Part shown: positions 8,263 to 16,443 of the stretch, piece after piece | How positions within the stretch are numbered: the first letter of the stretch is position 1 | How the letters are laid out: every line of letters starts with the position of its first letter | Source of the DNA: Betaproteobacteria bacterium Ga0077523 | GTDB taxonomy: Bacteria; Pseudomonadota; Gammaproteobacteria; Burkholderiales; Ga0077523 | Direction: 5' to 3' | DNA: 64,000 nucleotides | NCBI GenBank assembly: GCA_001464695.1 | Contig: LNDQ01000072.1 | Coordinates: 19,357 to 83,356, forward strand | Notes under the pieces: generated by a model | Seen by the model: only the letters and a program-made list of their open reading frames with translations | What the model was told of the DNA's origin: nothing | Databases searched by the model: none | Program-made: the position numbers and the translations under genes

Positions 8263-8856
8263 ATGAACCTCGATCACCGCGATGCCCGCCCGCCGATTCC
8301 GCGGCTCCTGCTCACCGAAGCGCCGCCCGAGCTCGATGCTCCCGCAGGCACCCAGAGCGATGCCGCGAGTCGATTCGGCATCACACCCGCCTGGTCCTTC
8401 GCGCAGCACTCGGGCACCACGTTCCTCGAGGGCGTCCTGTTTCCGGGCCGACGCTTCCACCCCGAACCACCGCACGACACCGTGGTTCCGCTGGAAGCGC
8501 GTCAATCCGGCAGGCCGTCCAAGCAACCGCGTGGGCTCTCCCGCGGTGCTCGCACGCGCGCCCTCGAGTTCATGGAGCGCCACATCGGCGACGACGTGTG
8601 CCTCGACGACATCGCACGGGCCGCTTGCGTCAGCCGCTCGCATTTCGCGCGCCTGTTTCGCGTGAGCATGGGCGACAGCCCCATGGGCCACCTGCTGCAC
8701 ATGCGCATCGAACGGGCGAAGACACTGCTCGCGCAAAACGACCAGTCCATCTGCTCGATCGCCCTGTCGCTCGGCTTTTTCGATCAGAGCCATTTCTCGC
8801 GCACGTTCCGGCGCCTGGCGGGCGTGTCGCCCAGCGAGTTCGCGCGCACTTACTAG
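8263..8856 (+). CDS. AraC family transcriptional regulator
   Basis: 197 residues. ATG at 8263 with GGAGG 9 nt upstream. The C-terminal 100 residues form the two AraC helix-turn-helix motifs (VCLDDIARAACVSRSHFARLF and ICSIALSLGFFDQSHFSRTF, ending VSPSEFARTY). The N-terminal 90 residues are short and show no recognisable cupin sensor, so it may lack a classic ligand domain. It follows the hydrolase-like gene at 7268 and is probably cotranscribed with it. Confidence 0.92.
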   Translation: MNLDHRDARPPIPRLLLTEAPPELDAPAGTQSDAASRFGITPAWSFAQHSGTTFLEGVLFPGRRFHPEPPHDTVVPLEARQSGRPSKQPRGLSRGARTRALEFMERHIGDDVCLDDIARAACVSRSHFARLFRVSMGDSPMGHLLHMRIERAKTLLAQNDQSICSIALSLGFFDQSHFSRTFRRLAGVSPSEFARTY

Positions 8857-9136
8857 TTGCGCGTCGGGGAGCACCGCACGTTCCGCCGTGCCTCCGCGTG
8901 GGGCACATCGGTTTTGTGCGTTCCCATTGCATGGAAGCCATCGGGCGCCTCGGAACGCAGAGGACGCCAAGGCCCTTCGAATAGCACGGAGATACCGGGT
9001 GCAGCACTCCCGTGCAATTCATCCGAAGCGTGAGCAACGACACTGGTTGCGCACCGACGACATGAAGACTCCCTGCCGTGCCGCATGGGGGCAGGTGTAG
9101 CGAACCGATCCATCCACCGCAAGAAAGGAAACCGTC

Positions 9137-9580
9137 ATGAAAGTCACCCACATCCTCACCCTCGCCGCCCTGGGCATCAGCGCCTCCGTCGTCGCCGACG
9201 ACACGATCCGCTCCAAGGGCGAACCGGAGAAGTACGGCCGCGCCGCGGAGCAGGAGAACATCATCAAGTCCAAGGGACAACCGGAGAAATTCGGGCGCGC
9301 GGCCGACGACATGGCCAAACCGTCGAAGAAGGAGATCTACAAGCGCAACGCCGAGGGCGACACGATCAAGTCCAAGGGCGAGCCGGAGAAGTTCGGGCGC
9401 GCCGCCGACGACATGGCCCAACCGTCGAAGAAGACGATCTACAAGCGCAACGCCGAGGGCGACACGATCAAGTCGAAGGGCGAACCGGAAAAGTTCGGTC
9501 GCGCCGCCGACAAGGAGATCAAGTCGAAGGGCGAGCCGGAGAAGTTCGGTCGCGCCATCGCCGACAAGAGCGGCAGCTGA
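9137..9580 (+). CDS. Secreted protein built of SKGEPEKFGRA repeats
   Basis: 147 residues. ATG at 9137 after AAGAAAGGAAACCGTC. Residues 1-20 are a signal peptide (LTLAALGISASVVA-DD). The mature part is almost entirely repeats: five copies of SKGxPEKxGRA, two of them inside a 34-residue unit that continues ADDMAxPSKKxIYKRNAEGD. It is highly charged and low in hydrophobics, so probably disordered or elongated and periplasmic or extracellular. I know no function. A strong terminator follows, so it is likely monocistronic. Confidence 0.85.
   Translation: MKVTHILTLAALGISASVVADDTIRSKGEPEKYGRAAEQENIIKSKGQPEKFGRAADDMAKPSKKEIYKRNAEGDTIKSKGEPEKFGRAADDMAQPSKKTIYKRNAEGDTIKSKGEPEKFGRAADKEIKSKGEPEKFGRAIADKSGS
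9263..9466 (+). repeat. Two tandem 102-bp coding repeats
   Basis: Units 9263-9364 and 9365-9466 are near identical, and a partial third begins at 9467. Each encodes 34 residues of the repeat protein. The differences are few and mostly conservative or silent, pointing to a recent in-frame duplication. Confidence 0.9.
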
Positions 9581-9598
9581 TCCCGATCGCAACAGCGC

Positions 9599-9637
9599 AA
9601 CGGGCCGACACCGGAAGGGTCGGCCCGTTTTCATTTT
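9599..9637 (+). terminator. Rho-independent terminator after the repeat protein gene
   Basis: AACGGGCCGAC pairs with GTCGGCCCGTT around a 10-nt loop and is followed by TTCATTTT. It starts 19 nt after the stop codon of the gene at 9137. Confidence 0.85.
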
Positions 9638-9829
9638 GGTCGGAGAACTGGAAGTGCAGTGTCGCGCTGCATGCGTCGCGCCGACGGCAGTGCTCTCGCG
9701 AAAAGCACGTCGATACACGTCCCGGCACGTTGATGCAATCGGCATTCGGACACGAGGAACAGAGTGATGACCGCAACGCCCGAGAACGGAATGTTCCGAT
9801 TTCATCAACTTCACTCGAGGAGAGTTTCC

Positions 9830-10837
9830 ATGACGAACGACCCAAGCTTCACCGACGCTCAAGCCGACGATTCCTTCGCCGTACCGGCGCGCCGCCGGAT
9901 GCTGATGGGCAGCGCCGGCGTCATCGCCGCGGCGGGCCTCACCACGCTCGCCGAGGCCGCCACCGACAAGCCGACCAGCACCTCTTCCAAGCACATCCGG
10001 AGCAACCAGAACATGAACATGATCACAGTAAGAGACGGCACGCAGATCTACTACAAGGACTGGGGCAAGGGACAGCCCGTCGTGTTCAGCCACGGCTGGC
10101 CCTTGAGTTCCGATGCGTGGGAATCGCAGATGTTCTTTCTCGCATCGCACGGCTACCGCTGCATCGCGCACGATCGTCGCGGACACGGCCGCTCGAGCCA
10201 GCCGTGGAACGGCAACGACATGGACAACTATGCCGACGACCTGGCGGAGCTCATGGATGCGCTCGACCTGAAGGGCGCGACGATGATCGGTCACTCCACC
10301 GGGGGCGGCGAAGTGGCGCGCTACATCGGCCGGCACGGGACCAAGCGGGTGGCCAAGGCCGTTCTCATGGGTGCCGTGCCGCCGATCATGCTGAAGACGT
10401 CAGCCTATCCCGACGGCCTGCCGATGGAGGTGTTCGACGGCTTCCGCGCCGCCTATCTGGCCGATCGCTCGCAGTTCTTCTACGACGTCGCGGGCGGACC
10501 GTTCTTCGGTTTCAATCGTCCGGGCGCGAAGGTGTCGCAGGGTCTCATCAACTCCTGGTGGCGCCAGGGGATGCAGTGCGGCCACAAGAACGGCTACGAC
10601 TGCATCAAGGCGTTCTCCGAAACGGACTTCACCGAGGATCTGAAGAGGTTCGACGTGCCGACGCTCATCGTGCATGGGGACGACGATCAGATCGTGCCGA
10701 TCAAGAACTCGGCGCTGCTGTCGGCCAAGCTCGTGAAGAACTCGACCCTCAAGATCTACCCGGGCGGCACGCACAGCCTGGGCGACACCTCCAAGGACCA
10801 GTTGAACGCGGATCTGCTCGCGTTCCTCAAGGCGTAG
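9830..10837 (+). CDS. Tat-exported alpha/beta hydrolase, non-haem chloroperoxidase/perhydrolase type
   Basis: 335 residues. ATG at 9830 behind GAGGAGAG. A Tat signal is visible ([17 protein letters not shown], about 20-36). The core is typical of cofactor-free haloperoxidase-like hydrolases: [23 protein letters not shown], the nucleophile GHSTGGGE (Ser156), the acid in HGDDDQIVP and the base in GGTHSLG. Such enzymes hydrolyse esters and can form peracids; the real substrate is unclear. Export by Tat is less common in this family. A 14-bp stem-loop follows the gene. Confidence 0.92.
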   Translation: MTNDPSFTDAQADDSFAVPARRRMLMGSAGVIAAAGLTTLAEAATDKPTSTSSKHIRSNQNMNMITVRDGTQIYYKDWGKGQPVVFSHGWPLSSDAWESQMFFLASHGYRCIAHDRRGHGRSSQPWNGNDMDNYADDLAELMDALDLKGATMIGHSTGGGEVARYIGRHGTKRVAKAVLMGAVPPIMLKTSAYPDGLPMEVFDGFRAAYLADRSQFFYDVAGGPFFGFNRPGAKVSQGLINSWWRQGMQCGHKNGYDCIKAFSETDFTEDLKRFDVPTLIVHGDDDQIVPIKNSALLSAKLVKNSTLKIYPGGTHSLGDTSKDQLNADLLAFLKA

Positions 10838-10851
10838 AGGCACCTCGGTTG

Positions 10852-10888
10852 CGCTTCGGTACGCAACCGGCAGGTGCGTACCGAAGCG
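10852..10888. repeat. Perfect 14-bp inverted repeat
   Basis: CGCTTCGGTACGCA and its exact complement flank a 9-nt loop, 15 nt after the stop of the gene at 9830. No T-run follows, so it is not a canonical terminator. It may stabilise the 3' end or bind a protein. The 250-bp gap before the next gene holds nothing else obvious. Confidence 0.6.
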
Positions 10889-11091
10889 GTCTGCTTCGCG
10901 GTATTCCCCTGATTCCTCCAGGGGCAAGTTCCGCTATTCGACGTCCGATCGATGAGCGAAGATGCGTGTTCGCTTCGATCATCGTCGAGTGGGCACCCGT
11001 GAATTTCAACCGTGGGCGAAACCTTTTCGGCGATGGAGGTTCGTACCCGACGTCGTCACGTCGACGATCAACTACCCGAGAGGAAACCACC

Positions 11092-11577
11092 ATGACATTC
11101 AAGAAATCCCTGTCGATCGCCACGCTCTGCGCCGCCGCTGCCTTCGCTGGCACCGCCGCCGCCCAGGACTCCAAGACCGTGCTGACTCTCGCCACCGCCA
11201 AGCAGATGGCCGAGGCGTGCGAAGCGAAATCCAAGGCCGAAGGCTGGAAGATGGTCATCGCCATCGTCGATGACGGCGGCAACCTCAAGTACTACTCGCG
11301 CATGGACGGCTCGTTCCTGATCAGCGTGAAGATCGCCCAGAGCAAGGCCGAGACGTCGGCCCGCGTGCCGGTGTCGACCCGCAAGCTCGGTGAAATCTCG
11401 CAGTCCGTGAAGGGCCTGGAACTGGTCCCCGGCGTCGCGATCTTCGCCGGCGGCCTGCCGATCTTCACCGCAGGCGGTGCCCACATCGGCGGCATCGGCG
11501 TGTCCGGCGGATCGGCCGATCAGGACGAGGTCTGCGCGCAGGCGAGCCTCGACGCCGTGAAGGGCGTGTTGAAGTAA
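11092..11577 (+). CDS. Secreted GlcG/HbpS-type (DUF336) haem-binding family protein
   Basis: 161 residues. ATG at 11092 after GAGAGGAAACCACC. Signal peptide 1-24 (CAAAAFAGTAAA-QD). The mature domain is the GlcG/HbpS fold: LATAKQMAEACEAKSKAEGWKM, VAIVDDGGNLKYYSRMDGS, KAQSKA-like IAQSKAETS, GLPIFTAGGAHIGGIGVSGG and DEVCAQASLDAV. Members bind haem or cobalamin or act with glycolate or aldehyde metabolism; exported ones can sense haem. The ligand is not certain. It stands alone on its strand. Confidence 0.9.
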   Translation: MTFKKSLSIATLCAAAAFAGTAAAQDSKTVLTLATAKQMAEACEAKSKAEGWKMVIAIVDDGGNLKYYSRMDGSFLISVKIAQSKAETSARVPVSTRKLGEISQSVKGLELVPGVAIFAGGLPIFTAGGAHIGGIGVSGGSADQDEVCAQASLDAVKGVLK

Positions 11578-11664
11578 TTTTCGCTTTGATGCAGGGGTGA
11601 CGGTCGCCGCCGTTGCGCAACGTGCGCTGGGCGGTGGACCAGGGCGCGCGGTTCGTCGGTAAGA

Positions 11665-11942
11665 GCTGCCCCCATCCCAACCTTCCCCCGCGGTGGCGGG
11701 GGAAGGGGTGTACGGCGAGGTACATCCTCTCCCGCGGCTGTGCCGGGGGAGCTGCCCCCATCCCAACCTTCCCCCGCAGTCGCGGGGGAAGGGGTGTACG
11801 GCGAAGTACATCCTCTCCCCCGGCTGTGCCGGGGGAATTGCCCCCATCCCAGCCTTCCCCCGCGGTTGCGGGGGAAGGGGCGTACGGCGAAGTACACCCC
11901 CTCCCCCGGCTATGCCGGGGGAGGGTTGGGGTGGGGGCAAGC
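11665..11942. repeat. Three tandem copies of the GC-rich hairpin repeat, 86-bp period
   Basis: Units begin at 11665, 11751 and 11837. Each has CCCCCATCCCAACCTTCCCCC, a GGGGGAAGGGG arm, GTACGGCGA(A/G)GTACA and a CTCCCCCGGC...GCCGGGGGA hairpin. The period is exactly 86 bp with a few substitutions; the third unit ends in a longer arm (GGGAGGGTTGGGGTGGGGG). The whole 425-bp gap between the genes at 11092 and 12003 is taken up by this and a short promoter-like end; no gene is seen. Confidence 0.92.
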
Positions 11943-12002
11943 ACCCGCGCCAGTGCCGTTCGTTAACATGACGGCATTCGCCTCATCAATCAGACATCGA
12001 TC

Positions 12003-13154
12003 GTGACCTCACCCTCCCCGCTCGCCCCGCTGCCGCTCCCCGCAACGATCCGTTCGCGCTTCATCCCCGACGTCAACGGGCTCACGATCCACATCCTCGA
12101 AGCAGGCCACGAAACACCAGGGCGCCCCCTCCTCCTGCTCCTGCACGGCTTTCCCGAACTCGCGTACAGCTGGCGCAAGGTCATGCCCGCGCTGGCAGCG
12201 GCGGGCTATCACGTGGTGGCACCCGACCAGCGCGGCTACGGGCGCACCACCGGCTGGGACAGCACCTACGACGGCGACCTGGGATCGTTCCGCATGTTGA
12301 ACCTCCTGCGCGATACGGTGGGTCTGGTCGCCGCGCTAGGACACCGGTCGGTGGCCGCAGTCATCGGCCACGATTTCGGCTCGATCGTGGCGGCCTGGGC
12401 TGCCGTGGTCCGGCCGGACGTGTTTCCTGCCGTGGTCCTCATGAGCGCGCCGTTCGGCGGGACTCCGCAACTATCCCTCGGAGCATCACCTCCGGCACCA
12501 TCCCGGACCATCCACGACGAACTCGCCGCCCTGGCGCGCCCGCGCAAGCACTACCAGTGGTACTACTCCACCCGCGAGGCCAACGACAACATGTGGCATT
12601 GCCCGCAAGGCGTGCACGATTTCCTGCGCGCCTATTACCACCACAAGAGTGCGGACTGGAAGCAGAACCAGCCTTATCGCCTGCAGTCCTGGAGTGCTGC
12701 CGAACTCGCGAAGCTGCCCACGTACTACGTGATGGATCTCGCGCAGAACATGGCGCAGACCGTGGCAACCGAAATGCCCTCTCCAGCCGAGATCGCGGCC
12801 TGCCGGTGGCTGCCCGACTCGGAACTGAGCGTCTACAGCGGTGAATACGGCCGCAACGGATTCCAGGGCGGCCTGCAGTGGTATCGCTGCATGACTTCGC
12901 CCAAATACATCGCCGAGCTGCAGCTCTTCGGCGGTCGTACGATCGACGTGCCTTCCATGTTCATCGCCGGAAAGAGTGACTGGGGCGTGTATCAGAAACC
13001 GGGCGACTTCGAACGCATGCAGGGAACCTCCTGCACCCGCATGCAGGAATGCCATCTGCTCGACGGGGCGGGTCACTGGGTGCAGCAAGAGCAGCCGGAA
13101 GCCACTGCCCGGCTGCTGCTCGACTTTCTGCGCCGGCACGCCGCACAGCCCTGA
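12003..13154 (+). CDS. Epoxide hydrolase-like alpha/beta hydrolase
   Basis: 383 residues from a GTG at 12003. The motifs fit soluble epoxide hydrolases or related haloalkane dehalogenases: oxyanion HGFPELAYSWR (about 48-58), DQRGYGRTTGW, the nucleophile GHDFGS (Asp124), a lid with paired Tyr (YQWYYST), the acid in IAGKSDWGVYQ and the base His in GAGHWVQQEQP. Asp as nucleophile supports epoxide or halide chemistry over ester hydrolysis. No signal peptide is seen. It precedes the HxlR operon on the same strand, but the 33-bp operator between them suggests separate control. Confidence 0.9.
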   Translation: MTSPSPLAPLPLPATIRSRFIPDVNGLTIHILEAGHETPGRPLLLLLHGFPELAYSWRKVMPALAAAGYHVVAPDQRGYGRTTGWDSTYDGDLGSFRMLNLLRDTVGLVAALGHRSVAAVIGHDFGSIVAAWAAVVRPDVFPAVVLMSAPFGGTPQLSLGASPPAPSRTIHDELAALARPRKHYQWYYSTREANDNMWHCPQGVHDFLRAYYHHKSADWKQNQPYRLQSWSAAELAKLPTYYVMDLAQNMAQTVATEMPSPAEIAACRWLPDSELSVYSGEYGRNGFQGGLQWYRCMTSPKYIAELQLFGGRTIDVPSMFIAGKSDWGVYQKPGDFERMQGTSCTRMQECHLLDGAGHWVQQEQPEATARLLLDFLRRHAAQP

Positions 13155-13188
13155 GCCAGCCGGCCTCGGCCCGGCCGCACGAACGCAC

Positions 13189-13221
13189 GCCTAGTAACTT
13201 GCATAATGCAAGTTACTAGGC
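13189..13221. promoter_or_regulatory. 33-bp perfect palindrome, probable HxlR operator with embedded -10
   Basis: GCCTAGTAACTTGCAT and its exact complement flank one central base. It ends 12 nt before the ATG of the HxlR gene. CATAAT at the centre is a good -10 element, so a bound dimer would block RNA polymerase. The position and symmetry are those of an autorepression site. Confidence 0.85.
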
Positions 13222-13233
13222 TATCGTGCGAGC

Positions 13234-13773
13234 ATGCGACACAAGAACCTCGGCAAGATGCAGTGCCCCATCGCCCGCGGCCTCGAGCGCGTGGGCGAGT
13301 GGTGGAGCATCCTCATCATCCGCGATGCGCTGCACGGGCTGACGCGCTTCGACCAGTTCCAGGAAAGCCTCGGGATCGCGCCGAACATGCTCACGCGCCG
13401 CCTCGGTGCTCTGGTCAAGGCCGGCATGCTCGAGCGGCGGCGTTACAGCGATCGGCCGCCGCGCTACGAATACGTGCTGACCGAGCGCGGTCGCGATTTC
13501 CGTTCGGTGATCATCGCCATGACGGCCTGGGGCAATCGGCACTTCGCACCCGAAGGTACCAGCGTGATGCTGCTCAATGCACGCACTGGCAAGCCGGCTG
13601 ATCCCGTGTTCGTTGATCGCAACAGCAAACGCCCGCTCACCGACACCGAATTCCTGGTCGCCCCCGGCCCCGCCGCGACCGCGCGCACCAGCACCAAGCT
13701 CGCCATGAGCGACTGGGGTGCGGCGCGCCGGTTGCCCGCCCGCCGCAGCGCCAAGGTCAGCACCGCATCGTGA
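13234..13773 (+). CDS. HxlR family winged-helix regulator
   Basis: 179 residues. The N-terminal 100 residues are the HxlR winged helix: CPIARGLERVGEWWSILIIRDA, TRFDQFQESLGIAPNMLTRRL, YEYVLTERGRDFRSV. Cys11 lies at the conserved position used by HxlR-type thiol or aldehyde sensors. The C-terminal 80 residues are an extension without a recognised domain. The start lies just behind a 33-bp palindrome, implying autorepression and control of the MATE, MFS and SDR genes that follow. The stop overlaps the next start by 4 nt (GTGA). Confidence 0.93.
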   Translation: MRHKNLGKMQCPIARGLERVGEWWSILIIRDALHGLTRFDQFQESLGIAPNMLTRRLGALVKAGMLERRRYSDRPPRYEYVLTERGRDFRSVIIAMTAWGNRHFAPEGTSVMLLNARTGKPADPVFVDRNSKRPLTDTEFLVAPGPAATARTSTKLAMSDWGAARRLPARRSAKVSTAS

Positions 13774-15152
13774 GCACCCTGGCCGCCACCGCGGCGGACC
13801 GCGCCGCAATGAGTCCGCGCACTCGCCTGCTGCTGGAAGGGCGGATCGTACCGACCCTGCTCCTGCTCGCGTGGCCGAACATCCTGGTCATGCTGGCGCA
13901 AGCCTCCACCGGTCTGGTGGAAACCTGGTTCGTGTCGCGCCTCGGCACCGACGCCCTGGCCGGCATGGCGCTGGTGTTCCCCGGCTACATGATGATGCAG
14001 ATGCTCTCCGCCGGAGCGGTCGGCGGTGGCATTTCGTCGGCCATCGCGCGCGCCCTCGGTGGCGGTCGGCGCACGGATGCCGATGCGCTGGTCTTGCACG
14101 CGATCGTCATCAACGGCCTGCTCGGACTGTTGTTCACGGTCCTGGTGCTCGCATTCGGGCGGCCTTTGTACGCGGCGATGGGCGGCACCGGCGGCTCTCT
14201 GGATGCTGCGCTCGAGTACTCGAACGTCGTGTTCGCGTTTGCCTGGCTGATGTGGCTCATGAATGCACTCGCGAGCGTGCTGCGCGGCACCGGCAACATG
14301 CTGGTGCCGTCGGTCGCCATCTGCGTGGGCTTCGTGCTGTTGGTGCCGCTGTCGCCCTTGCTCATCTTCGGCTGGGGTGCGGTGCCGGCCATGGGCATCG
14401 CGGGCGGCGGCTACGCCGTGGTGATCACCCTCGCCCTCAGCACGGCCATCATGGCGTGGTACCTGTGGTCCGGACGGGCCGTGGTGAGGCCGCGCCTGTG
14501 CCGATTGCACTCGGCGTTCTTCGTCGACATCCTGCGCGTGGGCGCCGTCGGTTCCGTCAGCACGCTGCAGACCACGCTCGTGTTCGTGCTCACGACGGCA
14601 CTCGTCGGCGCGGCGGTCGGACCCGAAGCGGTCGCCGGCTACGGCACCGCTTCACGCCTCGAGTATCTGTTGATCCCGCTGGTGTTCGGCCTCGGCGCAC
14701 CGCTGGTCGCACTGGTCGGCACCAACATCGGTGCCGGACAACGCGAGCGCGCGCTGCGCATCGCCTTGACCGGTGGTGCCATCGCTTTCGTCGCGACCGA
14801 GGCCGTGGGCCTTGCCGCTGCGATCTGGCCGCACGCATGGCTGGAACTGTTCGATCGCGATCCGCTGATGATCGAGACCGGCGCCGCATACCTGCGCTTC
14901 GTGGGGCCGACGTTCGGATTCTTCGGCCTCGGGCTGGCACTCTACTTCGCGTCGCAAGGTGCCGGGCGCCTCGCATGGCCGCTGCTGAGCGGCTTCCTGC
15001 GGCTCGTCGTCGCGATCGGCGGCGGCTGGCTCGCCCTGCGCCTGACTGGCTCCCTGCATGCACTCTTCGCTGCACTGGCGGTGGCACTGGTGATCTACGG
15101 TGCCTCGCTCACCCTGGCCATCCGCTCCGGCGTATGGTTCGATCGTCGCTGA
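13770..15152 (+). CDS. MATE family efflux transporter
   Basis: 460 residues from a GTG that overlaps the HxlR stop. Twelve hydrophobic segments in two similar halves, with MATE features such as LLLAWPNILVMLAQASTGLVETWFVSRLG at the start and GFGLGAPLV-type FGLGAPLVALVGTNIGAGQRERAL in the second half. MATE proteins export cationic drugs or metabolites using sodium or proton gradients. Under an HxlR repressor this is probably an inducible detoxification pump. Cargo unknown. Confidence 0.93.
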   Translation: MSTLAATAADRAAMSPRTRLLLEGRIVPTLLLLAWPNILVMLAQASTGLVETWFVSRLGTDALAGMALVFPGYMMMQMLSAGAVGGGISSAIARALGGGRRTDADALVLHAIVINGLLGLLFTVLVLAFGRPLYAAMGGTGGSLDAALEYSNVVFAFAWLMWLMNALASVLRGTGNMLVPSVAICVGFVLLVPLSPLLIFGWGAVPAMGIAGGGYAVVITLALSTAIMAWYLWSGRAVVRPRLCRLHSAFFVDILRVGAVGSVSTLQTTLVFVLTTALVGAAVGPEAVAGYGTASRLEYLLIPLVFGLGAPLVALVGTNIGAGQRERALRIALTGGAIAFVATEAVGLAAAIWPHAWLELFDRDPLMIETGAAYLRFVGPTFGFFGLGLALYFASQGAGRLAWPLLSGFLRLVVAIGGGWLALRLTGSLHALFAALAVALVIYGASLTLAIRSGVWFDRR

Positions 15153-15170
15153 ATTCACCCTGTCACTGCA

Positions 15171-16397
15171 ATGAACGCCGCTTCCTCCAAAGCTCACGCC
15201 ACCTGGCCACTGGTCATCACCGCAGCACTCATCCTGATGATCACCATGGGCAGCCGCCAGACGCTGGGGCTGTTCATGTCGCCGCTCAACACTTCCACCG
15301 GCATGGGCATCGTATCGATCAGCCTCGCCTTCGCCATCGGCCAGTTCGTGTGGGGCGCCTCGCAGCCGATCTTCGGCGCGGTGGCGGATCGCTACGGCCC
15401 CGGTCGGGTGATCGTGTTCGGCGGACTGCTGCTGGCACTGGGCTGGGCGCTGACACCGCTCGTGAACAACCAGTGGATGCTGATCGTCACCATGGGTGTC
15501 ATCGCGTCCGCCGGTGCGGGCGCGGGCAGTTTCTCGATCCTGATCGGCGCGACCGCCGGGCGCCTGCCACCGGAGCGGCGCGCGTTCACGGCCGGCTTCA
15601 TCAACGCCGGCGGCAGCTTCGGCCAGTTCGTGTTCGCGCCGCTGGTACAGGGGTTGATCGCCGGGTTCGGTTGGGTCGTCGCCATGTTCGCGATGGCATT
15701 GAGCGCACTGGTGACGCTACCCATGGCGTGGGTCATGCGCCGCAAACCGGTGCCGGCCGCGGCGAAAGCCGCCGCCAAGGACGACATGGGGCTGCGTGCT
15801 CAGTTGCGCATCGCCTTGCGCGACAAGAGCTACTGGTATCTGCACGCGGGGTTCTTCACGTGCGGCTTTCACATCGCGTTTCTCGTGACGCACCTGCCGG
15901 GAGAAGTGGGGCTGTGCGGGCTTTCGGCCGGCGTGGCGGCCACATCGCTCGCGATCATCGGCCTCGCGAACATCGCCGGCAGTCTCGGTGCGGGCGCCCT
16001 CGGCAACGTGTTCCGGATGAAATGGCTGCTGGTCTGGCTCTACGCGTCGCGGGCCGTCGCCATCGGCCTCTACCTCGCTGCGCCGAAGACACCGATGACG
16101 TTCTACGTGTTCGCAGCCGTGCTCGGTGTCACCTGGCTCTCCACGGTCCCGCCGACTGCGGGGCTGGTGGGCAAGCTGTTCGGCATGCGCTATCTCGCCA
16201 CGCTGTTCGGCCTGACGCTGCTCTCGCACCAGATCGGCGGCTTCTTCGGCGCGTGGCTGGGCGGCATCGCGCTCGCCGGCACCGGCAGCTATGCGTGGAT
16301 GTGGTACGCCGACATGGTGCTCGCCCTGATGGCCGCGGTGGTGAACCTGCCGATCAAGGAAGCCCCGCTGGGCGCACCACGGGCCGCTGCGGCCTGA
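15171..16397 (+). CDS. Major facilitator superfamily transporter
   Basis: 408 residues, 18 nt after the MATE gene. About 12 membrane segments. The loop 2-3 MFS signature is seen as GAVADRYGPGRVIVFGG, and the N-terminal SRQTLGLFMSPLNTSTGMG is typical of the MFS branch near oxalate/formate and monocarboxylate carriers. It could import or export an organic acid or xenobiotic. The third gene of the HxlR operon. Confidence 0.92.
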   Translation: MNAASSKAHATWPLVITAALILMITMGSRQTLGLFMSPLNTSTGMGIVSISLAFAIGQFVWGASQPIFGAVADRYGPGRVIVFGGLLLALGWALTPLVNNQWMLIVTMGVIASAGAGAGSFSILIGATAGRLPPERRAFTAGFINAGGSFGQFVFAPLVQGLIAGFGWVVAMFAMALSALVTLPMAWVMRRKPVPAAAKAAAKDDMGLRAQLRIALRDKSYWYLHAGFFTCGFHIAFLVTHLPGEVGLCGLSAGVAATSLAIIGLANIAGSLGAGALGNVFRMKWLLVWLYASRAVAIGLYLAAPKTPMTFYVFAAVLGVTWLSTVPPTAGLVGKLFGMRYLATLFGLTLLSHQIGGFFGAWLGGIALAGTGSYAWMWYADMVLALMAAVVNLPIKEAPLGAPRAAAA

Positions 16398-16443
16398 GCA
16401 CGCGCTGCCAGACAACTTTCCACTACCTCGTCGAGGACTCGTC

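Noticed and set aside
8857..9136. Possible small gene in the spacer after the AraC gene
   Set aside because: No frame with a ribosome site or protein-like composition; only a weak CGCAGAGGACGCCAAGG fragment like common intergenic repeats.
9085..11577. An 830-codon plus-strand frame
   Set aside because: Only the last 161 codons (GlcG-like) are a gene. The rest overlaps the repeat protein and the chloroperoxidase-type gene, which have signals and motifs.
11665..11942. Small Pro/Gly-rich proteins in the tandem repeat
   Set aside because: Open frames exist on both strands only because of the repeat; no ribosome site or family.
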